Shown in pieces: positions 13,292 through 14,413 of a DNA stretch of 14,413 bases. Positions within the stretch are counted from its first letter, which is position 1. Every line of letters begins with the position of its first letter. The position numbers and the translations under genes were made by a program. This DNA is from CAZUVM01 sp964623885 (lineage in GTDB: Bacteria; Verrucomicrobiota; Verrucomicrobiia; Limisphaerales; UBA8199): contig CAZUVM010000082.1 in assembly GCA_964623885.1 (NCBI GenBank), positions 1 through 14,413 on the forward strand, written 5' to 3'. The notes below the pieces were generated by a model that was given only the letters and a program-made list of their open reading frames with translations, did no database searches and was not told the DNA's origin.

Positions 13292-14413
13292 CTAAATCGA
13301 AGCCAATTTCAGCGGCGCCCGATAGGCGCGGCTCGTGAGCGCGATGGCGGATTCGTCGCCAACAATGACTTCGTTTGCCGAATCCCATTTGATCTTTCTG
13401 CCGACCAGCATGGCAATCAAGCCGAGGTGGCCCGGAATCGCGGAGTGATGTCCGGTTTCAACGGGAGTTATGGTCGGCTGACGCGATTTCACACAATCGA
13501 TGAAATTCTTCTGGTGATTGTCGGATCGGTATAGCTTCACTTTGTAACGGTCCTCGGGGATTTGACGGAACCAATCGACATCGGAAGCGTCATAACCGCC
13601 GCGGTCAACCCAAACCCATCCCTCGGTGCCGATCCATTTCGTACCGCCGCGGATATCGTTGTGTCCACCTGCGATGATCATGGTGATGTCATTTGGGTAT
13701 TTGCACTCAATGCGGTATTTGCCGCACGTATTCCATAGCGCCTTGCGGTCAGGAAACTCACCGACACCTTCGATTTCCAATGGTCCGCCGGTCTGGTCAC
13801 AGTCCAGCCCCCAATGGGCGATGTCGCAATGATGACCGATCCAATCGAGCAGTTGGCCGCCGCCCACGTTGTAATTCCAGCGCCAGTTCATATGAACCCG
13901 AGCATTGATATAGGGCTCCTCTTGTGAGGGTCCCAGCCAGGTCTGATAATCCAGCTCAGGTGGAGGCGGCGTTACCGCAATATTCCACTCGGGGCTGCCG
14001 GGCAAAACCTTGGTCAGATACTCCGGACTCCTGGGTGACTCCGGCAACTTTTTCAGCAGGGCAGGGGCGGTGCCCGCGAAATCGTGGTGTCCGGCGGGCA
14101 AGCCAACCTCGACGCGCGTGACTTTTCCAATGAGGCCGTTGCGGACGATCTCCGCGGCCTTGCGAAAAGGAGCTTGCGAGCGTTGCCACGAACCCATCTG
14201 CCAGATACGATTAGATTTCTGGACCGCCTTCACAATTGCTTGCTGCTCGGCAATGGTGCGGGCCAGCGGTTTCTCACCGTAGATGTCTTTCTTATTGCGC
14301 GCTGCCTCGATTGCCACAAGCGCATGCCAGGTATCGGGCACCGCGAGCATCACCGCATCAATGTCAGTGCGGGCCATCAGCTCATGATAATCGTGATACG
14401 ACTTACAATCCTG
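13292..14413 (-). CDS. Gfo/Idh/MocA family oxidoreductase, 5' end outside the window
   Basis: This gene is partial. The frame stays open through the right edge, adding 12 codons (QDCKSYHDYHEL) before the internal Met encoded at 14377, so that Met is not the start. The N-terminal part of the NAD(P)-binding Rossmann fold, and any Tat or Sec signal, lies outside. The visible 373 residues include DIDAVMLAVPDTWHALVAIE (17-36), the catalytic-lysine motif EKP in YGEKPLA (45-51), WNYNVGGGQLLDWIGHHCDIAHWGLD and a C-terminal GRKIKWDSANEVIVGDESA...SRAYRAPLKL. The last block is characteristic of the large Gfo/Idh/MocA expansions in planctomycetes and verrucomicrobia. Such proteins oxidise or epimerise sugars and inositols, and the substrate here is unknown. 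It shares the bidirectional terminator with the convergent decarboxylase. Confidence 0.93.
   Translation of the reverse strand, partial: QDCKSYHDYHELMARTDIDAVMLAVPDTWHALVAIEAARNKKDIYGEKPLARTIAEQQAIVKAVQKSNRIWQMGSWQRSQAPFRKAAEIVRNGLIGKVTRVEVGLPAGHHDFAGTAPALLKKLPESPRSPEYLTKVLPGSPEWNIAVTPPPPELDYQTWLGPSQEEPYINARVHMNWRWNYNVGGGQLLDWIGHHCDIAHWGLDCDQTGGPLEIEGVGEFPDRKALWNTCGKYRIECKYPNDITMIIAGGHNDIRGGTKWIGTEGWVWVDRGGYDASDVDWFRQIPEDRYKVKLYRSDNHQKNFIDCVKSRQPTITPVETGHHSAIPGHLGLIAMLVGRKIKWDSANEVIVGDESAIALTSRAYRAPLKLASI

Overview
The window looks like a chromosomal segment of a Verrucomicrobiota bacterium, probably a soil or freshwater relative of Pedosphaera. This is inferred from protein style, not from a marker gene. 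The pointers are a PEP-CTERM sorted protein, a planctomycete/verrucomicrobial-type cytochrome (PSC1) domain, a Gfo/Idh/MocA dehydrogenase of the expanded type found in these phyla, a C-terminal 'SSNLVDW' module common in verrucomicrobial secreted proteins, and few clear Shine-Dalgarno sites. No tRNA, rRNA, CRISPR array, transposase or phage gene is visible.

Positions 1-1672 hold a conserved translation operon on the + strand: rpsP (S16), khpA (KH-domain RNA-binding protein), trmD (tRNA m1G37 methyltransferase) and rplS (L19). The gene rimM, which usually sits between khpA and trmD, is absent. TrmD has Glu where the family normally has a catalytic Asp.

Positions 1673-3390 are a mixed region. 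After rplS come a sigma-54-like -24/-12 site and a cluster of four back-to-back hairpins. These precede an exported/membrane protein of unknown function. A structured leader then precedes a small RRM RNA-binding protein with a glycine-rich RGG tail, which ends in a strong intrinsic terminator.

Positions 3391-5579 carry two divergent genes for secreted surface proteins: a PEP-CTERM protein on the - strand and an Ig-like multidomain protein on the + strand. A 320-base intergenic region with an imperfect hairpin separates them.

Positions 5629-8819 are the most interesting part. An eight-haem lipoprotein cytochrome c overlaps by 4 bases (TTGA) with a second gene. That gene encodes an exported protein with an N-terminal monohaem PSC1-like cytochrome domain fused to a long outer-membrane beta-barrel. 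Together they look like a porin-cytochrome conduit that could move electrons across the outer membrane. The fusion of a haem domain to the barrel is the unusual element.

Positions 8889-14413 are metabolic: an aldehyde dehydrogenase on the - strand with a His/Asn/Gly-rich N-terminal extension; a secreted GH5 glycosidase followed 2 bases later by an aromatic-L-amino-acid decarboxylase homologue on the + strand; a bidirectional terminator; and a Gfo/Idh/MocA oxidoreductase on the - strand, cut by the right edge.
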